A stretch of 64,000 nucleotides of DNA from Crossaster papposus. Its lineage: Eukaryota > Echinodermata > Asteroidea > Velatida > Solasteridae. The notes under the pieces are model-generated. The model made no database searches, was not told where the DNA came from, and saw nothing but the letters and a program-made list of their open reading frames with translations. The translations under genes and the position numbers were made by a program. Positions 1 through 11,670 of this stretch are shown in pieces. The stretch's first letter is position 1; the number at the start of each line of letters is the position of its first letter. The DNA lies in NCBI GenBank assembly GCA_037893245.1, contig JBAIAA010000413.1:744001-808000 (forward strand). Direction: 5' to 3'.

Positions 1-61
1 GTCTGCCCTCAGATTGAAGCTCAAAAACCAGGGAGTTGATCCTATGCTATATTTACACAAT

Positions 62-111
62 CCCACCATTTCTTTCACCAAACGGCATCCGTTTTCAAAA
101 GAAATTGTGGG
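62..111. repeat. Nested inverted repeat, one per monomer (first copy)
   Basis: Outer arms are CCCACCATTTCTTT (62-75) and AAAGAAATTGTGGG (98-111). They pair over 14 bp with a single mismatch at offset 67/106. The 22-bp spacer contains a second inverted repeat, AAACGG (80-85) and CCGTTT (89-94) around the triplet CAT. In B-type monomers offset 106 is G, so the outer stem is perfect; an example is 2978-3027. The structure recurs in nearly every monomer. It could be a protein-binding dyad or a fold of a satellite transcript, but the sequence alone does not show function. Confidence 0.85.
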
Positions 112-121
112 GGCACTTTTA

Positions 122-129
122 ATGCAAAT
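122..129 (+). other. Octamer ATGCAAAT, one per monomer (first copy)
   Basis: The eight bases match the octamer recognised by animal POU-domain factors. The site lies between the nested inverted repeat and the large dyad and is unchanged in the monomers I checked. The match is exact, but the organism is unknown, and an 8-bp motif in a 486-bp AT-rich unit can arise by chance and then be copied by array expansion. Regulatory meaning is speculative. Confidence 0.35.
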
Positions 130-154
130 GAGCTAGCGTAGAAATGTTCCTTAC

Positions 155-194
155 AATTAGGGTGGTGCACCCTATAGGGTGCACCTGCCTAATT
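155..194. repeat. 40-bp dyad with a perfect 22-bp palindromic core (first copy)
   Basis: The core at 164-185 is two 11-bp halves, GGTGCACCCTA and TAGGGTGCACC, exact reverse complements with no spacer. It is flanked by AATTAGG (155-161) and CCTAATT (188-194), which share the same centre of symmetry. Only the GT and TG dinucleotides between core and flanks fail to pair, so 36 of 40 positions are paired. The core also contains the self-complementary octamer GGTGCACC twice as a direct repeat, which makes it prone to slippage. The dyad is present in almost every monomer. Cruciform extrusion or dimeric-protein binding are possible roles but are not shown. Confidence 0.92.
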
Positions 195-275
195 CAAGTC
201 CCATTGAAAAGAGTGTAAAATCAACAATGTTCACGACCAAGTTTCTTGCACACCGACATCACTGGGGTTTCTCAA

Positions 276-294
276 ACAACAATCAGATTATTGT
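276..294. repeat. Short imperfect inverted repeat (first copy)
   Basis: ACAACAATC and GATTATTGT face each other across a single A. Eight of nine positions pair, the exception being C280 opposite A290. It recurs in each monomer. The symmetry is weak and the region is AT-rich, so it may be coincidental. Confidence 0.5.
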
Positions 295-414
295 CTTGGT
301 CTTTATCTTTCCATTTCTTTTCAATTTTTAGTAGGTTAGCCAATTACATTTTTTAATATTCACACCGAAAGAAACACACCTCCCGAAAAGTGATACTTCC
401 CGAGCCTGCAAGCA

Positions 415-431
415 GCCATTTTACAAATGGC
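415..431. repeat. 7-bp-stem hairpin with 3-base loop (first copy)
   Basis: GCCATTT and AAATGGC pair perfectly around the loop TAC. It recurs in each monomer. In three monomers (27228, 36467 and 59295) the single variant in this motif falls in the loop (TAA, TAA, AAC) and leaves the stem intact. Two of those three are duplicates of one event. The 9-bp deletion in the monomer at 60267 abuts the left arm. Confidence 0.7.
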
Positions 432-2977
432 ATCCCTCCACGTTCTAGGGCAATTAGGACCCATTTTTCAACCGTAATTTTGTCAAGTCTGCCCTCAGAT
501 TGAAGCTCAAAAACCAGGGAGTTGATCCTATGCTATATTTACACAATCCCACCATTTCTTTCACCAAACGGCATCCGTTTTCAAAAGAAATTGTGGGGGC
601 ACTTTTAATGCAAATGAGCTAGCGTAGAAATGTTCCTTACAATTAGGGTGGTGCACCCTATAGGGTGCACCTGCCTAATTCAAGTCCCATTGAAAAGAGT
701 GTAAAATCAACAATGTTCACGACCAAGTTTCTTGCACACCGACATCACTGGGGTTTCTCAAACAACAATCAGATTATTGTCTTGGTCTTTATCTTTCCAT
801 TTCTTTTCAATTTTTAGTAGGTTAGCCAATTACATTTTGTAATATTCACACCGAAAGAAACACACCTCCCGAAAAGTGATACTTCCCGAGCCTGCAAGCA
901 GCCATTTTACAAATGGCATCCCTCCACGTTCTAGGGCAATTAGGACCCATTTTTCAACCGTAATTTTGTCAAGTCTGCCCTCGGATTGAAGCTCAAAAAC
1001 CAGGGAGTTGATCCAATGCTATATTTACACAATCCCACCATTTCTTTCACCAAACGGCATCCGTTTTCAAAAGAAATTGTGGGGGCAATTTTAATGCAAA
1101 TGAGCTAGCGTAGAAATGTTCCTTACAATTAGGGTGGTGCACCCTATAGGGTGCACCTGCCTAATTCAAGTCCCATTGAAAAGAGTGTAAAATCAACAAT
1201 GTTCACGACCAAGTTTCTTGCACACCGACATCACTGGGGTTTCTCAAACAACAATCAGATTATTGTCTTGGTCTTTATCTTTCCATTTCTTTTCAATTTT
1301 TAGTAGGTTAGCCAATTACATTTTTTAATATTCACACCGAAAGAAACACACCTCCCGAAAAGTGATACTTCCCGAGCCTGCAAGCAGCCATTTTACAAAT
1401 GGCATCCCTCCACGTTCTAGGGCAATTAGGACCCATTTTTCAACCGTAATTTTGTCAAGTCTGCCCTCGGATTGAAGCTCAAAAACCAGGGAGTTGATCC
1501 AATGCTATATTTACACAATCCCACCATTTCTTTCACCAAACGGCATCCGTTTTCAAAAGAAATTGTGGGGGCAATTTTAATGCAAATGAGCTAGCGTAGA
1601 AATGTTCCTTACAATTAGGGTGGTGCACCCTATAGGGTGCACCTGCCTAATTCAAGTCCCATTGAAAAGAGTGTAAAATCAACAATGTTCACGACCAAGT
1701 TTCTTGCACACCGACATCACTGGGGTTTCTCAAACAACAATCAGATTATTGTCTTGGTCTTTATCTTTCCATTTCTTTTCAATTTTTAGTAGGTTAGCCA
1801 ATTACATTTTTTAATATTCACACCGAAAGAAACACACCTCCCGAAAAGTGATACTTCCCGAGCCTGCAAGCAGCCATTTTACAAATGGCATCCCTCCACG
1901 TTCTAGGGCAATTAGGACCCATTTTTCAACCGTAATTTTGTCAAGTCTGCCCTCGGATTGAAGCTCAAAAGCCAGGGAGTTGATCCAATGCTATATTTAC
2001 ACAATCCCACCATTTCTTTCACCAAACGGCATCCGTTTTCAAAAGAAATTGTGGGGGCACTTTTAATGCAAATGAGCTAGCGTAGAAATGTTCCTTACAA
2101 TTAGGGTGGTGCACCCTATAGGGTGCACCTGCCTAATTCAAGTCCCATTGAAAACAGTGTAAAATCAACAATGTTCACGACCAAGTTTCTTGCACACCGA
2201 CATCACTGGGGTTTCTCAAACAACAATCAGATTATTGTCTTGATCTTTATCTTTCCATTTCTTTTCAATTGTTAGTAGGTTAGCCAATTACATTTTTTAA
2301 TATTCACACCAAAAGAAACACACCTCCCGAAAAGTGATACTTCCCGAGCCTGCAAGCAGCCATTTTACAAATGGCATCCCTCCACGTTCTACGGCAATTA
2401 GGACCCATTTTTCAACCGTAATTTTGTCAAGTCTGCCCTCGGATTGAAGCTCAAAAACCAGGGAGTTGATCCAATGCTATATTTACACAATCCCACCATT
2501 TCTTTCACCAAACGGCATCCGTTTTCAAAATAAATGGTGGGGGCACTTTTAATGCAAATGAGCTAGCGTAGAAATGTTCCTTACAATTAGGGTGGTGCAC
2601 CCTATAGGGTGCACCTGCCTAATTCAAGTCCCATTGAAAACAGTGTAAAATCAACAATGTTCACGACCAAGTTTCTTGCACACCGACATCACTGGGGTTT
2701 CTCAAACAACAATCAGATTATTGTCTTGATCTTTATCTTTCCATTTCTTTTCAATTTTTAGTAGGTTAGCCAATTACATTTTTTAATATTCACACCAAAA
2801 GAAACACACCTCCCGAAAAGTGATACTTCCTGAGCCTGCAAGCAGCCATTTTACAAATGGCATCCCTCCACGTTCTAGGGCAATTAGGACCCATTTTCCA
2901 ACCGTAATTTTGTCAAGTCTGCCCTCGGATTGAAGCTCAAAAACCAGGGAGTTGATCCAATGCTATATTTACACAAT

Positions 2978-3027
2978 CCCACCATTTCTTTCACCAAACG
3001 GCATCCGTTTTCAAAAGAAATGGTGGG
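2978..3027. repeat. Perfect-stem version of the nested inverted repeat (B haplotype example)
   Basis: In this B-type monomer (2917-3402) the right arm reads AAAGAAATGGTGGG. It is the exact reverse complement of the left arm CCCACCATTTCTTT, giving 14 of 14 pairs around the same inner AAACGG/CCGTTT hairpin. The T-to-G change at offset 106 is one of the linked B-haplotype markers, so the perfect stem is inherited by a whole subfamily of monomers. Confidence 0.85.
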
Positions 3028-6000
3028 GGCACTTTTAATGCAAATGAGCTAGCGTAGAAATGTTCCTTACAATTAGGGTGGTGCACCCTATAGGGTGCAC
3101 CTGCCTAATTCAAGTCCCATTGAAAACAGTGTAAAATCAACAATGTTCACGACCAAGTTTCTTGCACACCGACATCACTGGGGTTTCTCAAACAACAATC
3201 AGATTATTGTCTTGATCTTTATCTTTCCATTTCTTTTCAATTTTTAGTAGGTTAGCCAATTACATTTTTTAATATTCACACCAAAAGAAACACACCTCCC
3301 GAAAAGTGATACTTCCCGAGCCTGCAAGCAGCCATTTTACAAATGGCATCCCTCCACGTTCTAGGGCAATTAGGACCCATTTTTCAACCGTAATTTTGTC
3401 AAGTCTGCCCTCAGATTGAAGCTCAAAAACCAGGGAGTTGATCCTATGCTATATTTACACAATCCCACCATTTCTTTCACCAAACGGCATCCGTTTTCAA
3501 AAGAAATTGTGGGGGCACTTTTAATGCAAATGAGCTAGCGTAGAAATGTTCCTTACAATTAGGGTGGTGCACCCTATAGGGTGCACCTGCCTAATTCAAG
3601 TCCCATTGAAAACAGTGTAAAATCAACAATGTTCACGACCAAGTTTCTTGCACACCGACATCACTGGGGTTTCTCAAACAACAATCAGATTATTGTCTTG
3701 ATCTTTATCTTTCCATTTCTTTTCAATTTTTAGTAGGTTAGCCAATTACATTTTTTTATATTCACACCGAAAGAAACACACTTCCCGAAAAGTGATACTT
3801 CCCGAGCCTGCAAGCAGCCATTTTACAAATGGCATCCCTCCACGTTCTAGGGCAATTAGGACCCATTTTTCAACCGTAATTTTGTCAAGTCTGCCCTCGG
3901 ATTGAAGCTCAAAAACCAGGGAGTTGATCCTATGCTATATTTACACAATCCCACCATTTCTTTCACCAAACGGCATCCGTTTTCAAAAGAAATTGTGGGG
4001 GCACTTTTAATGCAAATGAGCTAGCGTAGAAATGTTCCTTACAATTAGGGTGGTGCACCCTATAGGGTGCACCTGCCTAATTCAAGTCCCATTGAAAACA
4101 GTGTAAAATCAACAATGTTCACGACCAAGTTTCTTGCACACCGACATCACTGGGGTTTCTCAAACAACAATCAGATTATTGTCTTGATCTTTATCTTTCC
4201 ATTTCTTTTCAATTTTTAGTAGGTTAGCCAATTACATTTTTTAATATTCACACCAAAAGAAACACACCTCCCGAAAAGTGATACTTCCCGAGCCTGCAAG
4301 CAGCCATTTTACAAATGGCATCCCTCCACGTTCTAGGGCAATTAGGACCCATTTTTCAACCGTAATTTTGTCAAGTCTGCCCTCAGATTGAAGCTCAAAA
4401 ACCAGGGAGTTGATCCTATGCTATATTTACACAATCCCACCATTTCTTTCACCAAACGGCATCCGTTTTCAAAAGAAATTGTGGGGGCACTTTTAATGCA
4501 AATGAGCTAGCGTAGAAATGTTCCTTACAATTAGGGTGGTGCACCCTATAGGGTGCACCTGCCTAATTCAAGTCCCATTGAAAAGAGTGTAAAATCAACA
4601 ATGTTCACGACCAAGTTTCTTGCACACCGACATCACTGGGGTTTCTCAAACAACAATCAGATTATTGTCTTGGTCTTTATCTTTCCATTTCTTTTCAATT
4701 TTTAGTAGGTTAGCCAATTACATTTTTTTATATTCACACCGAAAGAAACACACCTCCCGAAAAGTGATACTTCCCGAGCCTGCAAGCAGCCATTTTACAA
4801 ATGGCATCCCTCCACGTTCTAGGGCAATTAGGACCCATTTTTCAACCGTAATTTTGTCAAGTCTGCCCTCGGATTGAAGCTCAAAAACCAGGGAGTTGAT
4901 CCTATGCTATATTTACACAATCCCACCATTTCTTTCACCAAACGGCATCCGTTTTCAAAAGAAATTGTGGGGGCACTTTTAATGCAAATGAGCTAGCGTA
5001 GAAATGTTCCTGACAATTAGGGTGGTGCACCCTATAGGGTGCACCTGCCTAATTCAAGTCCCATTGAAAACAGTGTAAAATCAACAATGTTCACGACCAA
5101 GTTTCTTGCACACCGACATCACTGGGGTTTCTCAAACAACAATCAGATTATTGTCTTGATCTTTATCTTTCCATTTCTTTTCAATTTTTAGTAGGTTAGC
5201 CAATTACATTTTTTAATATTCACACCAAAAGAAACACACCTCCCGAAAAGTGATACTTCCCGAGCCTGCAAGCAGCCATTTTACAAATGGCATCCATCCA
5301 CGTTCTAGGGCAATTAGGACCCATTTTTCAACCGTAATTTTGTCAAGTCTGCCCTCAGATTGAAGCTCAAAAACCAGGGAGTTGATCCTATGCTATATTT
5401 ACACAATCCCACCATTTCTTTCACCAAACGGCATCCGTTTTCAAAAGAAATTGTGGGGGCACTTTTAATGCAAATGAGCTAGCGTAGAAATGTTCCTTAC
5501 AATTAGGGTGGTGCACCCTATAGGGTGCACCTGCCTAATTCAAGTCCCATTGAAAACAGTGTAAAATCAACAATGTTCACGACCAAGTTTCTTGCACACC
5601 GACATCACTGGGGTTTCTCAAACAACAATCAGATTATTGTCTTGGTCTTTATCTTTCCATTTCTTTTCAATTTTTAGTAGGTTAGCCAATTACATTTTTT
5701 AATATTCACACCGAAAGAAACACACCTCCCGAAAAGTGATACTTCCCGAGCCTGCAAGCAGCCATTTTACAAATGGCATCCCTCCACGTTCTAGGGCAAT
5801 TAGGACCCATTTTTCAACCGTAATTTTGTCAAGTCTGCCCTCGGATTGAAGCTCAAAAACCAGGGAGTTGATCCTATGCTATATTTACACAATCCCACCA
5901 TTTCTTTCACCAAACGGCATCCGTTTTCAAAAGAAATTGTGGGGGCACTTTTAATGCAAATGAGCTAGCGTAGAAATGTTCCTGACAATTAGGGTGGTGC

Positions 6001-7672
6001 ACCCTATAGGGTGCACCTGCCTAATTCAAGTCCCATTGAAAACAGTGTAAAATCAACAATGTTCACGACCAAGTTTCTTGCACACCGACATCACTGGGGT
6101 TTCTCAAACAACAATCAGATTATTGTCTTGGTCTTTATCTTTCCATTTCTTTTCAATTTTTAGTAGGTTAGCCAATTACATTTTTTAATATTCACACCGA
6201 AAGAAACACACTTCCCGAAAAGTGATACTTCCCGAGCCTGCAAGCAGCCATTTTACAAATGGCATCCCTCCACGTTCTAGGGCAATTAGGACCCATTTTT
6301 CAACCGTAATTTTGTCAAGTCTGCCCTCGGATTAAAGCTCAAAAACCAGGGAGTTGATCCAATGCTATATTTACACAATCCCACCATTTCTTTCACCAAA
6401 CGGCATCCGTTTTCAAAAGAAATGGTGGGGGCACTTTTAATGCAAATGAGCTAGCGTAGAAATGTTCCTTACAATTAGGGTGGTGCACCCTATAGGGTGC
6501 ACCTGCCTAATTCAAGTCCCATTGAAAAGAGTGTAAAATCAACAATGTTCACGACCAAGTTTCTTGCACACCGACATCACTGGGGTTTCTCAAACAACAA
6601 TCAGATTATTGTCTTGGTCTTTATCTTTCCATTTCTTTTCAATTTTTAGTAGGTTAGCCAATTACATTTTTTAATATTCACACCGAAAGAAACACACCTC
6701 CCGAAAAGTGATACTTCCCGAGCCTGCAAGCAGCCATTTTACAAATGGCATCCCTCCACGTTCTAGGGCAATTAGGACCCATTTTTCAACCGTAATTTTG
6801 TCAAGTCTGCCCTCGGATTGAAGCTCAAAAACCAGGGAGTTGATCCTATGCTATATTTACACAATCCCACCATTTCTTTCACCAAACGGCATCCGTTTTC
6901 AAAAGAAATTGTGGGGGCACTTTTAATGCAAATGAGCTAGCGTAGAAATGTTCCTTACAATTAGGGTGGTGCACCCTATAGGGTGCACCTGCCTAATTCA
7001 AGTCCCATTGAAAACAGTGTAAAATCAACAATGTTCACGACCAAGTTTCTTGCACACCGACATCACTGGGGTTTCTCAAACAACAATCAGATTATTGTCT
7101 TGGTCTTTATCTTTCCATTTCTTTTCAATTTTTAGTAGGTTAGCCAATTACATTTTTTAATATTCACACCGAAAGAAACACACCTCCCGAAAAGTGATAC
7201 TTCCCGAGCCTGCAAGCAGCCATTTTACAAATGGCATCCCTCCACGTTCTAGGGCAATTAGGACCCATTTTTCAACCGTAATTTTGTCAAGTCTGCCCTC
7301 GGATTGAAGCTAAAAAACCAGGGAGTTGATCCAATGCTATATTTACACAATCCCACCATTTCTTTCACCAAACGGCATCCGTTTTCAAAAGAAATTGTGG
7401 GGGCAATTTTAATGCAAATGAGCTAGCGTAGAAATGTTCCTTACAATTAGGGTGGTGCACCCTATAGGGTGCACCTGCCTAATTCAAGTCCCATTGAAAA
7501 GAGTGTAAAATCAACAATGTTCACGACCAAGTTTCTTGCACACCGACATCACTGGGGTTTCTCAAACAACAATCAGATTATTGTCTTGGTCTTTATCTTT
7601 CCATTTCTTTTCAATTTTTAGTAGGTTAGCCAATTACATTTTTTAATATTCACACCGAAAGAAACACACCTC

Positions 7673-7684
7673 CCGAAACCGAAA
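7673..7684. repeat. 6-bp tandem duplication (CCGAAA)x2 inside a monomer
   Basis: The sequence CCGAAA occurs twice in a row where other monomers have it once, so the monomer at 7291 is 492 bp. An exact tandem duplication is the usual product of polymerase slippage. It was not found in any other monomer of the window, so it has not spread. Confidence 0.9.
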
Positions 7685-7782
7685 AGTGATACTTCCCGAG
7701 CCTGCAAGCAGCCATTTTACAAATGGCATCCCTCCACGTTCTAGGGCAATTAGGACCCATTTTTCAACCGTAATTTTGTCAA

Positions 7783-10700
7783 GTCTGCCCTCGGATTGAA
7801 GCTCAAAAACCAGGGAGTTGATCCTATGCTATATTTACACAATCCCACCATTTCTTTCACCAAACGGCATCCGTTTTCAAAAGAAATTGTGGGGGCACTT
7901 TTAATGCAAATGAGCTAGCGTAGAAATGTTCCTGACAATTAGGGTGGTGCACCCTATAGGGTGCACCTGCCTAATTCAAGTCCCATTGAAAACAGTGTAA
8001 AATCAACAATGTTCACGACCAAGTTTCTTGCACACCGACATCACTGGGGTTTCTCAAACAACAATCAGATTATTGTCTTGGTCTTTATCTTTCCATTTCT
8101 TTTCAATTTTTAGTAGGTTAGCCTATTACATTTTTTAATATTCACACCGAAAGAAACACACTTCCCGAAAAGTGATACTTCCCGAGCCTGCAAGCAGCCA
8201 TTTTACAAATGGCATCCCTCCACGTTCTAGGGCAATTAGGACCCATTTTTCAACCGTAATTTTGTCAAGTCTGCCCTCAGATTGAAGCTCAAAAACCAGG
8301 GAGTTGATCCTATGCTATATTTACACAATCCCACCATTTCTTTCACCAAACGGCATCCGTTTTCAAAAGAAATTGTGGGGGCACTTTTAATGCAAATGAG
8401 CTAGCGTAGAAATGTTCCTTACAATTAGGGTGGTGCACCCTATAGGTTGCCCCTGCCTAATTCAAGTCCCATTGAAAAGAGTGTAAAATCAACAATGTTC
8501 ACGACCAAGTTTCTTGCACACCGACATCACTGGGGTTTCTCAAACAACAATCAGATTATTGTCTTGGTCTTTATCTTTCCATTTCTTTTCAATTTTTAGT
8601 AGGTTAGCCAATTACATTTTTTAATATTCACACCGAAAGAAACACACCTCCCGAAAAGTGATACTTCCCGAGCCTGCAAGCAGCCATTTTACAAATGGCA
8701 TCCCTCCACGTTCTAGGGCAATTAGGACCCATTTTTCAACCGTAATTTTGTCAAGTCTGCCCTCAGATTGAAGCTCAAAAACCAGGGAGTTGATCCTATG
8801 CTATATTTACACAATCCCACCATTTCTTTCACCAAACGGCATCCGTTTTCAAAAGAAATTGTGGGGGCACTTTTAATGCAAATGAGCTAGCGTAGAAATG
8901 TTCCTGACAATTAGGGTGGTGCACCCTATAGGGTGCACCTGCCTAATTCAAGTCCCATTGAAAAGAGTGTAAAATCAACAATGTTCACGACCAAGTTTCT
9001 TGCACACCGACATCACTGGGGTTTCTCAAACAACAATCAGATTATTGTCTTGGTCTTTATCTGTCCATTTCTTTTCAATTTTTAGTAGGTTAGCCAATTA
9101 CATTTTTTAATATTCACACCGAAAGAAACACACCTCCCGAAAAGTGATACTTCCCGAGCCTGCAAGCAGCCATTTTACAAATGGCATCCCTCCACGTTCT
9201 AGGGCAATTAGGACCCATTTTTCAACCGTAATTTTGTCAAGTCTGCCCTCAGATTGAAGCTCAAAAACCAGGGAGTTGATCCTATGCTATATTTACACAA
9301 TCCCACCATTTCTTTCACCAAACGGCATCCGTTTTCAAAAGAAATTGTGGGGGCACTTTTAATGCAAATGAGCTAGCGTAGAAATGTTCCTTACAATTAG
9401 GGTGGTGCACCCTATAGGTTGCCCCTGCCTAATTCAAGTCCCATTGAAAAGAGTGTAAAATCAACAATGTTCACGACCAAGTTTCTTGCACACCGACATC
9501 ACTGGGGTTTCTCAAACAACAATCAGATTATTGTCTTGGTCTTTATCTTTCCATTTCTTTTCAATTTTTAGTAGGTTAGCCAATTACATTTTTTAATATT
9601 CACACCGAAAGAAACACACCTCCCGAAAAGTGATACTTCCCGAGCCTGCAAGCAGCCATTTTACAAATGGCATCCCTCCACGTTCTAGGGCAATTAGGAC
9701 CCATTTTTCAACCGTAATTTTGTCAAGTCTGCCCTCGGATTGAAGCTCAAAAACCAGGGAGTTGATCCAATGCTATATTTACACAATCCCACCATTTCTT
9801 TCACCAAACGGCATCCGTTTTCAAAAGAAATGGTGGGGGCACTTTTAATGCAAATGAGCTAGCGTAGAAATGTTCCTTACAATTAGGGTGGTGCACCCTA
9901 TAGGGTGCACCTGCCTAATTCAAGTCCCATTGAAAACAGTGTAAAATCAACAATGTTCACGACCAAGTTTCTTGCAAACCGACATCACTGGGGTTTCTCA
10001 AACAACAATCAGATTATTGTCTTGATCTTTATCTTTCCATTTCTTTTCAATTTTTAGTAGGTTAGCCAATTACATTTTTTAATATTCACACCAAAAGAAA
10101 CACACCTCCCGAAAAGTGATACTTCCCGAGCCTGCAAGCAGCCATTTTACAAATGGCATCCCTCCACGTTCTAGGGCAATTAGGACCCATTTTTCAACCG
10201 TAATTTTGTCAAGTCTGCCCTCAGATTGAAGCTCAAAAACCAGGGAGTTGATCCTATGCTATATTTACACAATCCCACCATTTCTTTCACCAAACGGCAT
10301 CCGTTTTCAAAAGAAATTGTGGGGGCACTTTTAATGCAAATGAGCTAGCGTAGAAATGTTCCTTACAATTAGGGTGGTGCACCCTATAGGGTGCACCTGC
10401 CTAATTCAAGTCCCATTGAAAAGAGTGTAAAATCAACAATGTTCACGACCAAGTTTCTTGCACACCGACATCACTGGGGTTTCTCAAACAACAATCAGAT
10501 TATTGTCTTGATCTTTATCTTTCCATTTCTTTTCAATTTTTAGTAGGTTAGCCAATTACATTTTTTAATATTCACACCAAAAGAAACACACCTCCCGAAA
10601 AGTGATACTTCCCGAGCCTGCAAGCAGCCATTTTACAAATGGCATCCCTCCACGTTCTAGGGCAATTAGGACCCATTTTTCAACCGTAATTTTGTCAAGT

Positions 10701-11670
10701 CTGCCCTCAGATTGAAGCTCAAAAACCAGGGAGTTGATCCTATGCTATATTTACACAATCCCACCATTTCTTTCACCAAACGGCATCCGTTTTCAAAAGA
10801 AATTGTGGGGGCACTTTTAATGCAAATGAGCTAGCGTAGAAATGTTCCTTACAATTAGGGTGGTGCACCCTATAGGGTGCACCTGCCTAATTCAAGTCCC
10901 ATTGAAAAGAGTGTAAAATCAACAATGTTCACGACCAAGTTTCTTGCACACCGACATCACTGGGGTTTCTCAAACAACAATCAGATTATTGTCTTGGTCT
11001 TTATCTTTCCATTTCTTTTCAATTTTTAGTAGGTTAGCCAATTACATTTTTTAATATTCACACCGAAAGAAACACACCTCCCGAAAAGTGATACTTCCCG
11101 AGCCTGCAAGCAGCCATTTTACAAATGGCATCCCTCCACGTTCTAGGGCAATTAGGACCCATTTTTCAACCGTAATTTTGTCAAGTCTGCCCTCGGATTG
11201 AAGCTCAAAAACCAGGGAGTTGATCCAATGCTATATTTACACAATCCCACCATTTCTTTCACCAAACGGCCTCCGTTTTCAAAAGAAATTGTGGGGGCAC
11301 TTTTAATGCAAATGAGCTAGCGTAGAAATGTTCCTTACAATTAGGGTGGTGCACCCTATAGGGTGCACCTGCCTAATTCAAGTCCCATTGAAAAGAGTGT
11401 AAAATCAACAATGTTCACGACCAAGTTTCTTGCACACCGACATCACTGGGGTTTCTCAAACAACAATCAGATTATTGTCTTGGTCTTTATCTTTCCATTT
11501 CTTTTCAATTTTTAGTAGGTTAGCCAATTACATTTTTTAATATTCACACCGAAAGAAACACACCTCCCGAAAAGTGATACTTCCCGAGCCTGCAAGCAGC
11601 CATTTTACAAATGGCATCCCTCCACGTTCTAGGGCAATTAGGACCCATTTTTCAACCGTAATTTTGTCAA
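7783..11670. repeat. Mosaic sub-array, 8 monomers
   Basis: The first monomer (7783) matches the one at 5833 at its unusual markers (11G, 43T, CCTGACAATT, 211C, and CACTTCCCG in place of CACCTCCCG), which suggests descent from one copy. Monomers 8269 and 9241 carry the damaged palindrome TAGGTTGCCCC. Monomer 9727 is B. Monomer 10213 is an A-headed, B-tailed recombinant with 211G followed by 299A and 367A, so its switch lies between offsets 211 and 299. Confidence 0.75.
8432..8453. repeat. Palindrome with a decayed right arm (GGTTGCCCC variant)
   Basis: The left half GGTGCACCCTA is intact but the right half reads TAGGTTGCCCC, with two substitutions that break two base pairs. The same double change occurs at 9404-9425, 22531-22552, 24961-24982 and 34200-34221. 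The last three also share AATATTCC for AATGTTCC upstream and belong to duplicated higher-order blocks. Confidence 0.9.

Larger units (their letters stand above)
1..486. repeat. Reference monomer (A haplotype) defining the coordinate frame
   Basis: This first monomer is used here as the reference for offsets. It is A haplotype at the diagnostic sites: 11A, 43T, 106T, 205T, 211G, 299G, 341C, 367G. The start point is arbitrary because the array is circularly permutable, and the true duplication boundary cannot be known from inside the array. Landmarks within it are a nested inverted repeat (62-111), an octamer (122-129), a NheI-type GCTAGC (132-137), a large dyad (155-194), a small inverted repeat (276-294) and a hairpin (415-431). 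Confidence 0.95.
1..7782. repeat. Mosaic sub-array, 16 monomers
   Basis: Monomers here mix A and B markers without a clear higher-order period. Examples are 973 and 1459 (11G, 43A, with a C-to-A change giving GGGGCAATTTT), 1945 (11G, 43A, 106T, 211C, 299A, 367A), 2917 (full B), 3889 and 4861 (11G, 43T, 211C, 299A, 367A) and 4375 (A). The monomers at 973 and 1459 look identical and are probably a recent tandem duplication. The monomer at 7291 shares the GGGGCAATTTT change with that pair. The block ends with the +6 length variant. Confidence 0.8.

Noticed and set aside
25-50. RNA polymerase III B-box-like sequence around GAGTTGATCC
   Set aside because: It does not match the B-box consensus GWTCRANNC, and there is no convincing A box or oligo-T terminator at suitable spacing, so a SINE or tRNA origin is not supported.
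172-177. Telomere-like CCCTA/TAGGG head-to-head junction at the palindrome centre
   Set aside because: Only five bases on each side and no repetition of any telomere unit. It is part of the 22-bp palindrome.
66-320. Possible internal half-monomer repeat (CCATTTCTTT at 66-75 and again at 311-320, 245 bp apart)
   Set aside because: The spacing is near half of 486, but the flanking sequences do not align and other short echoes (CAATTAGG at 154 and 451) have different spacing. Coincidence in AT-rich sequence is more likely.
361-420. Possible CENP-B-box-like site
   Set aside because: The reverse strand has TTCGG and TTCGGGAGG near offsets 362-385, but neither fits the spacing of the core bases NTTCGNNNNANNCGGGN.
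4620-4877. 85-codon open frame starting with TTG on the plus strand
   Set aside because: It lies wholly inside the satellite. It is open only because this monomer has T instead of A at offset 355, which removes a TAA present in nearly all other monomers. There is no ATG start, no ribosome-binding or splice context, and no recognisable domain.
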